64,000 nt of DNA from contig JAKSZU010000016.1 in assembly GCA_026018925.1 (NCBI GenBank), forward strand, positions 27,246,877 to 27,310,876. Reading direction: 5' to 3'. The notes beneath the pieces are model-generated. The model was given only the letters and a program-made list of their open reading frames with translations. It made no database searches and was not told the DNA's origin. The position numbers were made by a program, and so were the translations under genes. The DNA is from Tupaia tana (Eukaryota; Chordata; Mammalia; Scandentia; Tupaiidae). Of the stretch, positions 21,456 through 33,604 are shown piece by piece; position 1 is the stretch's first letter, and each line of letters begins with the position of its first letter.

Positions 21456-22257
21456 TGTGCTATTTTAAGTCTCTGGTTTTGTGGTAATTTGTTACATGCA
21501 AAGGCCCATAGTCTAAAAGCTGGTGTCTATGGGTGAGGCATAGGATTGGGGTTGATCTAGGCTGTTGTCAGTGTCCACAGTTCAGTGTAGTACACCAGAG
21601 AAACCTTCCAATTGGAAAGAAAACTTTGGCTAGTGACTGGGAGAAAGGTCTAGGAAGAATGTTGGCGAAGGCTAGGCAAGGTCAGGCCACAACCCAAGTT
21701 CCAGCAAGGAACCAATGGCAACTACTCCTAGCTCCTGGGCAAGCTGACTGGGCAGCTAAGGCCATGGACATATGGACACCTGAGAACTCACTCCCACTCA
21801 CTCACCCATGGCTTCAGGCAAGAGTACATTTCAGGCCACACCCAATGGAGCAGAAAGAGTAGTTAACACCTTCCCTGGATTAATCAGGGTAGGCCCAAAC
21901 ACAGCTGAGTCTGAAATATAAATGCCTTCTATGCCAGGTGCTGGTCTCCATTAGAGCAGTGGCCCCCAGTGGACACACGATTAATAACAACACCCACGAG
22001 ATCCCAAGAATTAACCTCTTCCATGGTTTCTATAAATTCTGTGTGTACTGTTCACAGGACAGTGGATATCTGTTTATATACCCATTCTTCTTTCTCCTGC
22101 CAAGAACAGCCTTGTTTTCCCCTGACAACCCACCCTTCCCCTTCCTTCAATGCATACTCTTTGGTGGGGCTGGTTACACTGATTGCCCTGAGTACAACGT
22201 TGAGCATGGGGAGGCCACGTGCATCATGAAGGACCAATCACAGACTGTGAGGGGCCA

Positions 22258-22476
22258 GAGGGTGGAACAAAGGTAATGTGACACTTTGCGAGGCTCACCT
22301 ATATGAAAGGTTCCAGGTTTGTGTCTGGAGACCTCCCTGACTGTGCTGGGTATGCAAGTGTCCATGATCCAGGGCTGGCTGAAGCTGAGGTCTACCAAAA
22401 CCATGTTGGGAGTGTGGTGTGTCTGTCTCTTTTTCTCTGTCTCTCTCTCATACTCATGGAAGAAAGAAAGAAAGAA
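22258..22476 (+). mobile_element. SINE-C copy
   Basis: AGGTTCCAGGTTTGTGTC (B-box area), TGTCCATGATCCAGGGCTGG and CTCATGGAAGAAAGAAAGAA follow family order. The 5' end is degraded. The 21531-22257 interval before it is unassigned. Confidence 0.78.
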
Positions 22477-22821
22477 ACAAAGTCAATGAGCCCCGGCTTC
22501 AACTTCTGCAGGAACTTTTGGAGAAGAAAGGAACATTCTTTTTACAAAGGGAGTGAGTCTAAGATATCAGTGGGGTAGAACCTGACCCCAAAATAAAGAT
22601 GACCCAAGAGGATGCAGAAATAAGAGAGGGAAACAGATTTGAAATAGAAATCCAACTATGTCAGAAGCCAGTTTTACCTCCTTTGTTTTTAGTTTTGAAG
22701 CAATATTTTTGGCATAAACCAGTTTGAATCAGGTTGCTAATATGTGGAATGAGTTCTGAATAATACAGTCATTACAAAATATCTTCAAATACAAAACATT
22801 AGCTTTTAGGCCCTCCCTTTT

Positions 22822-23068
22822 GTTTTGGAGAAATTTTTGCTATAGTATGTGTGCACGCTCCAGAGACAGAGAAGATTCAAAAAGCGAGAAATTACTTCCT
22901 CAGGGGGGATGGTCATATCACAATCCTTTCTCCTCCATTCCCCCCTTAGAATTTTGGGCACCCATTCACATGCACCAGACTTGAGTTTTAAGCCACCAGG
23001 TCTGGGACTCGAACTGCAGTCGACCTCATGGGAGTCCAGCAATGTAACCATTATGCCATCTGCTGGTT
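22822..23068 (-). mobile_element. SINE-A copy
   Basis: The minus-strand head GGAACCAGCAGATGGCATAA ends at about 23070. GACTGCAGTTCGAGTCC supplies the B box. It is separated by about 33 bp from the inverted copy that follows. Confidence 0.9.
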
Positions 23069-23100
23069 CCAGCTCTTTGGCATGTTAAAGAAAGCAAATA

Positions 23101-23252
23101 AGGGCCAGCAGGTGGCATAGTTGTTAAGGTGCTGGACTCCCACATGGCCAACTACGGTTTGAATTCCGGACGGCATGCATTCTCCCCTTCTCTCTCTGGT
23201 AAGCACATGTGCACTATAGCAAATAAAGAAATAATAACAAATAAAATGAAAG

Positions 23253-23301
<49 letters not shown>

Positions 23302-23345
23302 AGGAAGGAAGGAAAGAAAGAAAGGAAGGAAGAAAGAGAGAAAAC
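23101..23345 (+). mobile_element. SINE-A/B copy with long GA/GGAA tail
   Basis: The head GGGCCAGCAGGTGGCATAG is followed by a shortened body and CACTATAGCAAATAAAG. The tail holds (GA)n at 23259-23296 and GGAA/GAAA units to 23341. GAAAGCAAATAAG and GAAAACAAATCAA flank the element. Confidence 0.88.
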
Positions 23346-23483
23346 AAATCAATTTGGGGAGGTGGAGGTAGAAAGAGGAAGAAAATGTCCGGCATACAGG
23401 AGCTAAGTCTTTAGTTCTACCTGAGCACCTTGAGAGATTCTCTTAACTCTTTCTAAAAAAAATTAATAAATAAAGACATGATA

Positions 23484-23745
23484 GGGACCAGCAGCTGGCG
23501 TAATGGCTATGTCACTGGACTCCCACGTAGTCGACCACGGTTCGCGTCCCGGACCCGGTAGCTTAAAACTCACGCCGGGCGCGTGCGCGTGCGTGCCCAA
23601 GATCCTGAGAGGAGAAGGGATTGCGGCGTGGCCATCCCCCCTGGGGGGTGATTTCTCGCTTTCTGTCTCTATGTCTCTCTCTGTCTGTCTGGCGAGCGCA
23701 TGCGCCCTATAGCAAAAAACTCTAAAAAATAAAATAAATAAATAA
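23484..23745 (+). mobile_element. Young-looking SINE-A copy
   Basis: GGGACCAGCAGCTGGCGTAA, GGTTCGCGTCCCGGACCC, ACGCCGGGCGCGTGCGCG, C6-T-G6 at 23635-23647 and GCGCCCTATAGCAAAAAAC are close to the apparent consensus. ACATGATA repeats at both sides (23476-23483 and near 23749). CpG sites are unusually well kept. Confidence 0.94.
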
Positions 23746-23798
23746 AAACATGATAACTGTACACAAATCATAGATAGACATATAGAAAAGAAAATAAG

Positions 23799-23975
23799 GG
23801 GGGGTCAGTAGGTCGTGTAGTGGTTAAAGTGCTGGTCTCCCACAAAGCCAACTGTAGTTCAAGTACTGGATGTGGGGGCTTGCTTTCTCATCCTCTCTCT
23901 TTCTCTCTCCCTGGTGAGTGAACGTGCACTATAGAAAATTAAATAATAATAAATAAGTAAAATAAAATAATTTTT
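23799..23975 (+). mobile_element. SINE-B copy with SINE-A-like end
   Basis: GGTCAGTAGGTCGTGTAGTGG, AGTTCAAGTACTGG, GGGCTTGCTTTCTCATCC, then GTGCACTATAGAAAATTAAA. The CTATAG end links it to SINE-A. Confidence 0.85.
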
Positions 23976-24009
23976 ATATTTTTATATAAGATCACCTGTT
24001 ACCCCATTT

Positions 24010-24290
24010 CCATAAGATAACCTACATTGACTTTATATCATTCCAAAATTGGGGGAGTGTATTTATCTAATAATCTTATTTTAAAAGTTTTGCATTTACA
24101 AAAAATTCAAAGATAATACAACAAATTCCCATATTCTTCACACTCGGTTTCGCCTACCACTAACATCTCACATAAATGTGGTATCTTATTCAGGTAATTT
24201 ATTGCAATTAGTCTTGAGTCCCTGAGGCTCCTCATGACTGTGACAGTTTTTCAGACATTTCCTTTCTTGGAAAATGATTGTTTATGTTTC
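24010..24290. mobile_element. L1-derived fragment
   Basis: ACAAATTCCCATATTCTTCAC, TCGGTTTCGCCTACCACTAA, CATCTCACATAAATGTGGTA and GCTCCTCATGACTGTGACAG recall a common mammalian L1M-type segment. Strand is not assigned. Confidence 0.5.
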
Positions 24291-24411
24291 CCAGTTTTCT
24301 ATTGAAATGGTTTGTATTTCTTTTATTGATTTGTAAGAGAACTTTGATTAATATCAAAATTAATACTGGTCACTTAAATGTTTTCCCCATTTCTCCTTAA
24401 CTTTTTAAATT

Positions 24412-24659
24412 CTTTTCTTTTTTTCTTTTTTTTTTTTTTTTTTTTTTTGTGCTATAGAGACAGAGAGACAGAAAGTGAGAAATCACCCCCCAGTGGGGAT
24501 GGCCATGTTGCAATCCCTTCTCTTCCATTTTCCTCTCGGGATCTTGGGTATGCACATACACGTGCCTGGTGTGAGTTTAAGCCACCAGGTCTGGGACTTG
24601 AACCATGGTCCACTACATGGGAGTCCAGCGACATAGCCATTATGCCAACTGCTGGCTCC
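24412..24659 (-). mobile_element. SINE-A copy
   Basis: The T run at 24428-24448 is followed directly by GTGCTATAGAGACAGAGAGA, so part of the 3' end is missing. The minus-strand head is GGAGCCAGCAGTTGGCATAA. AACTTTTTAAATTCTTT and ACTTTTTTAAATTATTT flank it. Confidence 0.9.
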
Positions 24660-24707
24660 ACTTTTTTAAATTATTTTTGATCTTAAAGAAGTTTTTCTTT
24701 TTTCGTT

Positions 24708-24899
24708 GGTTTATTTATTTATTCCTTCTAAGAAGGGAGGGGGCACTCCCAACAAAGTCTTCATGCCACAGTCTACCCCCAGCTAGCCTGGATCAAGAGC
24801 ACACATACACACCTTTAGAGCATGCGAAGGTCCCAGCATCCAAATGCAAGGCCTTCTATGTAGGTCCAGTTGCATTATCACTGTAGCACTATCTTGCCC
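24708..24899 (-). mobile_element. SINE-C copy
   Basis: TTATTTATTTATTCCTTC, ATGCCACAGTCTACCCCCAG, TGGATCAAGAGCACACATAC and TGTAGGTCCAGTTGCATTATC are in reverse family order. Confidence 0.8.
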
Positions 24900-24904
24900 C
24901 TATC

Positions 24905-25340
24905 TTTTATTTTCATGAAGTCAAAGTTTATTAATATTATTCCTAGAGATTCCAATTTTACATTATGCTTAGAAAGGTTAATATAATACAATAAAAGTAA
25001 CATGATGTTAAGTATTTTATTATAACATTATTTTACAATTATATCTTAGGTATATCTAGAATTTAATTTGCATAAAAAAGTGAGATAAAGACCTATGTTT
25101 TCCCCCAAATTACTAGGACTATTTATTAAACAACTGTACGTTCCCCACTGGCCTCAAATGTTTTCAGTCATGTATCAAGTTGTGCATATGTTCACATATT
25201 CACATTTGTGTAACGAGGGGGTTCTATTTCTGAGCTTTCCTCTTTGTCCCCTTATTTGTCTCACGGCAATCACAAATCACATAAGTCACTATGTACTAAT
25301 AGCAGTAGCCACTTACTCATCAGAAGAGAACTGATGATGC
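24905..25340 (-). mobile_element. Probable old L1 ORF2 fragment
   Basis: CCCAAATTACTAGGACTATTTATTAAACAACTG and CTATTTCTGAGCTTTCCTCTTTGTCCC follow the reverse strand of L1 as remembered. It is heavily mutated and has no coding capacity. Confidence 0.45.
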
Positions 25341-25931
25341 TCCACTATCACATTATTCATGGACTAATTTTGCAGTTGCACTGAAAAGCTGTATCAAATA
25401 CAGCATCGCCTAAAAAGAGTCAGTAAAATGACTGACACATTAAACAGGAGCTTTTGTTATTAGAGTGCTTTGTAACAGAGAAAAATAGTTCAACCATTTG
25501 ATTTAAATAACTGTTTAAGAACAAAAAAAAACATGAGAAAAAAAGTGTCAGGTCTATATCTCACTTCAGAATCAAAGGGGTCAGTCGTAAGAGCCACAGT
25601 GAGCTGGACAGTAAGGCTAGAAGTGGTTCTTGCCTTCACTACTGCTGGCAACCTCCACAACTCACACATGGGATGAAATGTTAACGGTTATTCAAGGCTT
25701 CCTTCTCCCCCTCCTCTTCATTTTATTCCCAGAACAAAAGCATTTCATACTCTGTGTGTTAAAAATAGAGAGGAATTGAGCCCTATGACATATATAACCT
25801 CTATTTCCCCTAGTCTTTCCACTCCACACCCAAGTGACAATCCATGGACCACCTTCCTATTGCTTTCACTATCCAGTTATTCCATGCCTAATTTCTGAAA
25901 GACCCACCTATCTTGGCCCTTCTTCTGTTTT

Positions 25932-26170
25932 TGTTTGTTTGTTTTTAAGAGGTTTTTTCGCCATAGGATGTGTGTACTCATCTGAGAGAGAGAAAGTGAG
26001 AAATCACACTCCCAGGGTTATGGCCATGCCAGGATCCCTTCTCCTCTCAGGATTTTGGGCGTGCATGCACACACACCTGGCATGATTTTGAAGCCATCAG
26101 GTCTGGAACTCAAACCGTGGTCGGCCATGTGGGAGTCCAGTACCTTAACCACTATGCTACCTGGTGGCTC
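25932..26170 (-). mobile_element. SINE-A copy
   Basis: TGGCCCTTCTTCTGTTTT and TGGCCCTTCTTTTGTTTT flank the element as target duplication. Minus-strand head AGCCACCAGGTAGCATAGTG. GTTTG/TTTTG tail complement. Confidence 0.92.
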
Positions 26171-26369
26171 TGGCCCTTCTTTTGTTTTAAGCATCCACTT
26201 AAGGTCAGTCTATAATAACTTGGGGAGAAGAATGAGAAAGTTTCCAATACCTTTTTTGTTGTTCCAGTGATCTGTGATTCAGCTGTGCAGGTGTGACTGA
26301 TTACCTTTTATGCAATGGTGCTGACCTGTGTCAGTAAAATGGCTGACTTGAGTTGACTTCCAAAATAGA

Positions 26370-26450
26370 CACCAAAGTGTTAAATGAGACAATACATGAA
26401 CAGTACATGGAACAGTGGCTGGCACCGTAAGAACTCAATAATAGCCATTT
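26370..26450 (+). mobile_element. MIR 3' end
   Basis: TTAAATGAGACAATACATGAAC, GGAACAGTGGCTGGCACC and GAACTCAATAATAGCC match the end of MIR. Confidence 0.7.
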
Positions 26451-26702
26451 TCACCAGATCACTCTGTCATCAAGTCTATAGTCATGTAAAATACATGGTC
26501 GATGTCCCTAGTGCACAAAGCCAGTGGTCAGGTCCTTCGGCAGTGCTACTTTCAAGAAAAAATCCTAAAACAATGTAAATGTTTATCAGCACTTAAGATC
26601 TCAGTAGAGAGTTCTCTGTATGTTACTGTCTTACCACTTTGTATAAACCTTTTAATCAAGGCAAACCCCAAATCTGAATATCCCATAAAAATGAGCCTAC
26701 CA

Positions 26703-26900
26703 GGGCCAGCCCCATAGCACAATGGTTAAACACTGTGCATTAGGAGCTTGATCCCACATGGCCAACCGTGGTTTGAATCCTGCACCTAGTGGCTTGTAAA
26801 CATGGCAGGCATATGTGCTGTGTGCCCAAAATCCTGATGGGAAGGGAAAGCTGAAGGAAGGGAATGCAGCATGACCATGCCCCACTGGGCGTCCGTGCAA

Positions 26901-26944
<44 letters not shown>

Positions 26945-26980
26945 GAGCGCATGTGTCCTATGGCAATAAAAATAAAATGA
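26703..26980 (+). mobile_element. Old SINE-A copy with CT expansion
   Basis: GGGCCAGCCCCATAGCACAATGG, GGTTTGAATCC, GTGTGCCCAAAATCCTGATGG and TGTCCTATGGCAATAAAAAT are in order. (CT)n fills 26903-26941. Confidence 0.85.
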
Positions 26981-27861
26981 ACTCACCAAATGTAAAGTTA
27001 ATTTTAATTTTGTGTTTACTCAGTAATAAACTGGATATAAAGACATGTAAAATTGTAACCAGCAGACTCAGTTCAAATCAAGTTTTAATATCTACCCTTT
27101 CATAAAAAAAAATCACTTCTATATGTGTTTAACTGAGTTTTCTATTCAAACGTGCTTAAAATTTTGGATAAGGGGTGAGAGAGGAGCAGAATCTCTTTAC
27201 AAAGCAGATTGTCAAGCTGCCAAAAAGAGAAACAGGTTACTAAGGAGTATACTTTGTTTAGGTGATGAATATATTTAACCAATTAACAGAGATTAAGCTT
27301 TGTTTGAAAGGCGAGGGGTGGTAGGAGGAAAGAATTAAAAAAAAAAAAAAAAGAAAGAATTTTAAAAAGAAAGAATTAAAGCTGGTTGCTGGGGAAACTT
27401 CCTAAGACAACAAATAATCAACCCACAGGAAGGTCATAACCTCTATTCTTTCAATTTAGTCTAAGTCATAGGAAGTAGGTAGACAATGGGATAGAAGCTG
27501 ATCTCCCTCTTCTAAGCGTTATATGGAACCACTGAAGAGGAAACTTACTTAAGCTCCTTTTCTCAGAAGTATGAACAGTCCTCTACAGAACCTGAAAGGA
27601 TATTACCCATTACGAAGACATCTAAGCCAACAAGTGTATGGGTTTTGAAAATTAAAAGTCTTTTGGGACCTTGAAGATTTGCACAACCTCACCACCCTTT
27701 GTGGATCTACAGGACCAAGGAGGAGTCGATGGCAAGAAAAAAACTAGTAAATGAAGGCTCTCAATTCTGTTAAGCTGTTAGTAGCTTTTTAAGTCTTTCT
27801 TTTCTTTCTGCCTCTTCTTTCAGAAGCTCAGTAGAAGTTAGTGGTTTGTATAATTATTGTT

Positions 27862-28055
27862 TTGTATTTATTCTTTCCGTTTTCAAGCAAGAGAGACAGA
27901 GGCAGAAATACAGAGAGGCAGCATGCCCAACATGGTCTCGATGCCACAATATACCCCCTGCTTCAGCCAAAACCAGATCATGAACATTCACGTGCCTGAC
28001 ACATTCATGGAGGTCTCTGGACACAAAGCCTGGAATCTTCCTATGTGGCTCTTAC
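27862..28055 (-). mobile_element. SINE-C copy, head truncated
   Basis: GTATTTATTCTTTCCGTTTTC, CAAGAGAGACAGAGGCAG, GATGCCACAATATACCCCC, CCAGATCATGAACATTCACG and CTTCCTATGTGGCTC run in reverse family order. The tRNA-like A-box end is absent. The 26981-27861 interval is unassigned AT-rich DNA with an A15 run at about 27337. Confidence 0.75.
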
Positions 28056-30334
28056 ATGTGTATTTACTCTTATTTCAATAAAGCACATTTTTTCTTAAAT
28101 GAATACAGAACTGTGTTACCAGATGCTATTGCTCTAAGATTCAATCACTCAAACCAGAGGGAGCTTTGCCAGTTTAACCACACAGACTTTTATAAGCATA
28201 AGCCACTCATTCACCTGGTAACCAGAAAATACTCCAGGCCTAGAATAAATCAAACAATCCCTTAAAAGTTAGTCTGGCAAATGTGATGACATATGGTACA
28301 ATGATACTATCTAACCTTTTGAAACATGAGAATACTTCGCAGACAGAGCTTAAATAAAATTGATATTTTATTCACCTGTTGTTTTTTTGTCATGTCCATT
28401 TCTAGTGAAGAAGGACTACGATTTGTTTTCACTAATTTCAACACTTAGATCAGAGACCTTCACATGCAGGCCACTAATACTTATGGCCATTCTCGAAGTC
28501 TGTTGATCACAGAAACTACATTGTTCTTGGGCTTATGAGCCAAGATGAAATGTTGTAAAGGAGAAACATGAGGAATATTGGCCAGAAAGCACAATTTGGG
28601 ATTGTCACAGAGTTCATCAATGGGAAAGAACTGCAGCTGCTAACTTTAATACCCTCTTTTTCATTTGTCTCCAGAATTGAGAGAAGAGGCCTTTTGTTTC
28701 ACCATTACTGTCTTGCTTGCCCTGAGTTGTGGCCTGTATTACAATAGCATGATGCTGTACTCCTCAGTCTGAGGGTTTCTGAGCTGCAGGCATGCATATG
28801 CCTTCGGTTTACATTAGTGATTTGATCATGAGAGAACCTAACTTAGGTTTTAGGCACCATCGATGGCCATCATTAACCATTTCACATTACAACAAAATTA
28901 TTACAGAAGCTCAGAAACTCCCAGAGATTCCACATCACACATAAAAGTAGTAAAGAGAATCAAACAGCATTGTCAATCTACTACAAATGTAAAACACAGC
29001 AGGGAGAGAACAGATATAAAAATTTCTGGTACATGATTTGTAGGGCATGACATAAGAGGCATTGTGTTAAAGGGCACTTTGTCAAGACATACTGTGTAGT
29101 ACTTTTTTTATGAGCATAGAATCAGTAAATCAAAGAGAATGACTGCTCTTGAGTCAACATAAATTGCTCAGTAAGATAATTAAAGACCCAAGTCATTAAG
29201 AGCTCAGTATGAAGGCTGATATTAAAAAGGAGTCTGTTCTGAAGATGCACATTAGGTCTCTTCCTACTTAGAGTATGATGTTACAGATCGCTGTACATAA
29301 CTACCCTCTCTCTCAGTCTTCTTACTGAGGGAGAGCTAGGCTCTGATTGTGCCTGCAAAATGAACTTTTATGTCACCCTGATAGTTGATTCTACTGTGAA
29401 GATGATTGGTGAGCATGAAATAACTACCATTCAAGGTTGGTAGTAAAAGGTCCAATCTGCTGGAGGGAAGCAAGTATTCTTATGGCTATAGGAAGCCATT
29501 TTTACAATTATGCCTTAAATCTCCATGAATAAATACAAAAGAAAATTTGTACTTATTAAAAAAGAAATTCTAATAATACAAAACTGTATTCAATAAAAAA
29601 TATTTTCTTTAAAAAAAAGTTTTCTTTCCACTCCAAATACTCAACCTTCCCTCCAAGAAGCAACCCTTTTTAGTTTTCTATATAGTCCTCCACATACTTC
29701 TTGTATATTTAAGAATGTATGTCTATACAGAACCTTGTTTTAAAATATAAATATGACATGCACTAATACACTCAATGTCATGCCCAGTGCTTATTCATTA
29801 ACATCATATCTTTGCCATCATTTTGCATCAGTGCACACAAAGCAATCTCATTCAGGACACACTATTTTCAAATATGTATATGGCATAAATGATGTAATTT
29901 TTGGTGTGTAAACAATGTTAACTTCCAAATAGGCTCAACTGAGCATTAAAGCACCTTAGAACCAACGTGTGGAACCACTGCGGTTCTAATTTGCAGTGGC
30001 ACACTTGGAGGCTGTCATGGCTGCCACTGCTACTCTAATCCAGAAAGGTTGTTTCTTTATTTGCACAGTGAGCACATCAGCTCTCTGGGCCCTACACAAA
30101 GCGGGCAGCTGGAGCTGAGAGACGGTGGACTAAAATAAGAGATATGTGAAGGGCAGACACAGGCAAAGCAAAGCCCCACCTAATCTTCCTAACTGCTTGG
30201 AAAAGTTTCCTGAAGAGTCTAAAATTCCCATTACTGTCCACTCATCTGCCATGAAAGTGTGAGTTTATCTATCTCTGGGCATTCTCCAGTCCTTAATCTT
30301 CCATGCCTTGGTTTCTATTTGAAAATGATATCCA

Positions 30335-30383
<49 letters not shown>

Positions 30384-30940
30384 TTTCTCGAGCCTGGAAT
30401 GATTGAGGATAGGGAGACAGTGAATCACTACCAAGAAGCCTTGGGGTGACTTCTCTGCATATAAATATGCATAATTCAGTGGCTGGAGAACTATTCCTGG
30501 AAACAGATGATGAACAATTCAGGCTCATTATATGGGGCCTAGGTCAATTTACTATTAGTTAAGCAAGCTGCACTTCTTGGGAAGGCAGATATTTGACCAA
30601 AGTTAGTACTGTAGCTATTATTTAGTCCTAGTGGCTCTTCTAAATGTGAGGGGGACAGACAAGTCACTCAGCACTGAGTCCCTGAAAAGGTGCTAAAACT
30701 CAGACATGTCTGATATTTCCAAATAGTCCTAATTCTTATCTACATTAAAGGTCATAGTTGTGATACAACAGATTTAATAACAACTACTGTTAAATAACCC
30801 TTGGAAGACAAGGTTGAATTCTTTAGGAACTCCTGAAAAATATTCAGTTACAGACCTTGCTGTAATCTTAGAAGCCAACTCCCTGGCTCCTATCTCTATC
30901 TGAAGTATTAAACAAGGGAACTTCAAAAAAAGGTGTAGAG
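28056..30940. other. Longest stretch without lineage SINEs
   Basis: About 2.9 kb without a recognised SINE-A, B, C or D, although the window average is about one per kilobase. A (CT)n microsatellite lies at 30337-30389. No open exon, RNA gene or family-level repeat was recognised. The part 28380-29580 reads like unique sequence. It could hold regulatory DNA or unrecognised old repeats. Confidence 0.5.
30337..30389. repeat. (CT)n microsatellite outside any SINE
   Basis: CT units with minor interruptions (GTCTCT, TTTCTC). No SINE boundary is visible around it, unlike most CT tracts here. Confidence 0.9.
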
Positions 30941-31181
30941 GAGGACAAGCAGTTAGTGTAATGGCTGTCACTGGACTCCCATGTAGTCGACTGTGGTTGA
31001 AGTCCCGGACCCGGTGGCTTAAACTCACGCCAGGTGCGTGTGCATGTGTGCCCAAGATCCCAAGAGGAGAATGGAGGAGAAGGGATTGCGGCATGGCCAC
31101 CCCCCCTGGGGGGTGATTTCTCGCTTTCTGTCTCTCTCTCTCTGGCATGTGCACGCGCCCTATAGCAAAATCTTATCCAAA
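30941..31181 (+). mobile_element. SINE-A copy
   Basis: GGACAAGCAGTTAGTGTAATGG, GTCCCGGACCCGGTGGC, C7-T-G6 near 31100 and GCGCCCTATAGCAAAATC. AAAAAAAGGTGTAGA before and after marks the target duplication. Confidence 0.93.
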
Positions 31182-31636
31182 AAAAAAGGTGTAGAAAAAT
31201 AGAATGAAAATGAGTTTATTTTGATGCAACAAAAAAATTGAAATCCATGCATAGTTTTTTAATAATACACATTTTCCAAGAACTTTCTGAAAACCCCTCA
31301 TATTAGCCACTCTAGACAAACATTTGCCTGTACTACGTAGTAAACAGTAATTCATTTCAGGTTAACTATATTTCCAGAGTTTAGCAATCTTAGCATCAAA
31401 TAAAAAAGAAATAACACGATGATTCTAAAAAGTTTGGCCCAACCTCCAACATCTTCTGAATATATTCTCTTACTGTTTTCTTTGCACTATAAGGATTAAA
31501 AATGGGGATATATAATATATATTTACACAAAAAGCTGACCAATCACAGCATCTTTATATACTGTGGCTACAGTAATTCATCCAATTCATACCATGACATA
31601 ATTTTTTAAAATTAGGGACTTAAAAATTATTTTACA

Positions 31637-31865
31637 GGGGCCAGTGGGTGGCATGGAGGTTGAGGCACTGGATCCCACATAGCCAGCTTTGTGGTTTGAG
31701 TCCCAGACTTGGCAGATGAAGAATCACGCCAGGTGTATGTGAATACATGCCTGAAATCCCGAGAGAAGAGTGGAGAAGGGATTGTGACTTGGCCATTCCT
31801 CTAGGGGGTGATTTCTTACTTCCTCTCTCTTTCTCTGAGTATATTGGTGAAAAGTAAAAATAAAT
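31637..31865 (+). mobile_element. SINE-A copy
   Basis: GGGGCCAGTGGGTGGCATGG head, GGTTTGAGTCC B box, GAGAAGAGTGGAGAAGGG body. AAATTATTTTACAG and AAATTATTTTATAAC flank it. Confidence 0.9.
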
Positions 31866-33181
31866 AAAATTATTTTATAACAGCCCTATTATTTGCATAC
31901 TTTTAGTGTTTAGACACATTAATCCATAATCCTCTACTGTACTCAGGAATGTCTTAAAAATTTAGCTCTCTCCTTTGACAATTCTTAACAAGAATTTATA
32001 ACCTATAATAGCAAAAGCCCTTTCTTCCAAAGAACTTGGCATAGGTGAGCAGAAAATAACCCAGCTGGGCCTACTTCTGAGCTCCTCCCTTCTCTCGTAT
32101 CTAACCCAACACTATTTCTCTTCTTTCTCATCACATGTGGCTTTACTTCCAAGTTGGAAGTCACTAATCCACCAAAAACCTCTGCCAACTCCAAGTTTTC
32201 CACTCTTACAGGGAGAATGATGGCTTCTTAAAATACTAAGACATTGCAAACACGTATTGCTGCCACAGTCCTGCACACAGGCCTCTCTGACTTGACCTAA
32301 GCAGCATGAACTGGCCGAAGGGCTCTGCAGCAGGTAAGTTGGTCATGCCTGTGCACATCAGTGCTATCAAAGACAAGATATTCCCCATTTATAACTTCTG
32401 GACTTCCTATGGGTTACTTTGTTTTAAAGGCATTAAATATCATTTAATTTAGTTGATATTTTAATTGGTCCCCTGTAGGCAATTTTATTAAAAAATTAAA
32501 AATAGTTGACATTATAGGTCAGCCCATGGTGTGGTGGTTTAAGCATTTTGAGTAGAAATGCCGTATCTGGTTGCTCTGAAATGTTTACCATCACATTTGC
32601 TTAGTCACTAGATGTCTGAATAAGTGCTTATTGGAAAGGTGATGAGAAAAATAGCACAGTGGTAAACAAAAAATTTAATTTCAGATCAGTTTATTTTGGG
32701 ATGTTCTGCCAAAAAACAAAAACAAAAAACACACATCTGGATTCCTAATTTACTTAGGATAAAAAAATACTAAAACAATGATATTATTTCAAGGAGCTTA
32801 CAGCTAGACGAAACATACATGTAAAAAAGCAAGAGCAAAAAGACTATGATAAAACCACTTATGAAGCACAGTGAAAAAAAGATGAGAAGACTGGTTTAAT
32901 TCTTAGAGGAAAGGTAGGTTAAAGAGTATGGTAGAATAAAACTATAATAATTTAGGATCCAACCAGTACATTTTTGAGTGAAAGGAGCAATGAAATTTGA
33001 AAATCATATAATACCTGAAATTTTTTTATGGATTAATACATTGGTTTTATCACATTGGTAGGTTCATAAAAATAATTTTATTTATTAACTAATTTTAAAA
33101 ACAAAATTGTTTCCCAAACACAACAAATAACTTGTATCTATGGACGTTAAACAAAAATAAAAAAAGTTTTAGTGCATCTTT
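31866..33181. other. Unassigned AT-rich stretch with a possible SINE head scrap
   Basis: GGTCAGCCCATGGTGTGGTGG at 32517-32537 looks like an isolated SINE head. Nothing else was recognised. Confidence 0.4.
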
Positions 33182-33453
33182 TTTTTTTTTCCTTTTTTAA
33201 GAGGTTTTTGCTATAGGGTGCGTGTGCTCGCCAGACAGACAGAGAAAGACAGAGAGACAGAAAGTGAGAAATCACCCCCCAGGGGGGATGGCCATGCCGC
33301 AATCCCTTCTCCTCCATTCTCCTCTCGGGATCTTGGGCGGGCACGCAAGCACACATGCCCGGCGTGAGTTTTAAGTCACCGTGTCCAGGATGCAAACTGC
33401 GGTCGACTACATGGGAGTCCAGCAGCATAGCCATTACGCTAACTGCTGGTTTC
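33182..33453 (-). mobile_element. SINE-A copy, well preserved
   Basis: AGTGCATCTTT at 33171-33181 and 33454-33464 is the target duplication. GCTATAGGGTGCGTGTGCTC, C6-A-G6 at 33277-33289 and the minus-strand head GAAACCAGCAGTTAGCGTAA are intact. Confidence 0.94.
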
Positions 33454-33604
33454 AGTGCATCTTTCTTTTGATATAAATCTCATACAGTAACAAAAGCAGA
33501 ATAATTAGTCCTGGCATGTAAGGACATGTATTAATCATTTTTAAAATTTATATATGTTTCTAAATCCATATCTGAAGAATTCACTTTTTTTTTCAAAATG
33601 GATT

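Larger units (their letters stand above)
20770..21530 (+). mobile_element. Ancient LTR-like mammalian repeat, interrupted twice
   Basis: It contains GGCAAAAGAGACTTTGCCAG, GATCTTGAGATGAGAGATTA, GGTCCTTAAAAGAGCCAGAG, CCATGAGCCAAGAAATGC, CTGCTGACACCTTGACTTTAG and TTGTGGTAATTTGTTACATG. I remember this series from a common mammalian interspersed repeat but cannot name the family. It is split by the MITE at 20922-21004 and the SINE-C at 21295-21455. Confidence 0.65.

Noticed and set aside
28380-29580. Processed pseudogene in the SINE desert
   Set aside because: I read both strands for conserved protein strings and a terminal poly(A) with target duplication and found none.
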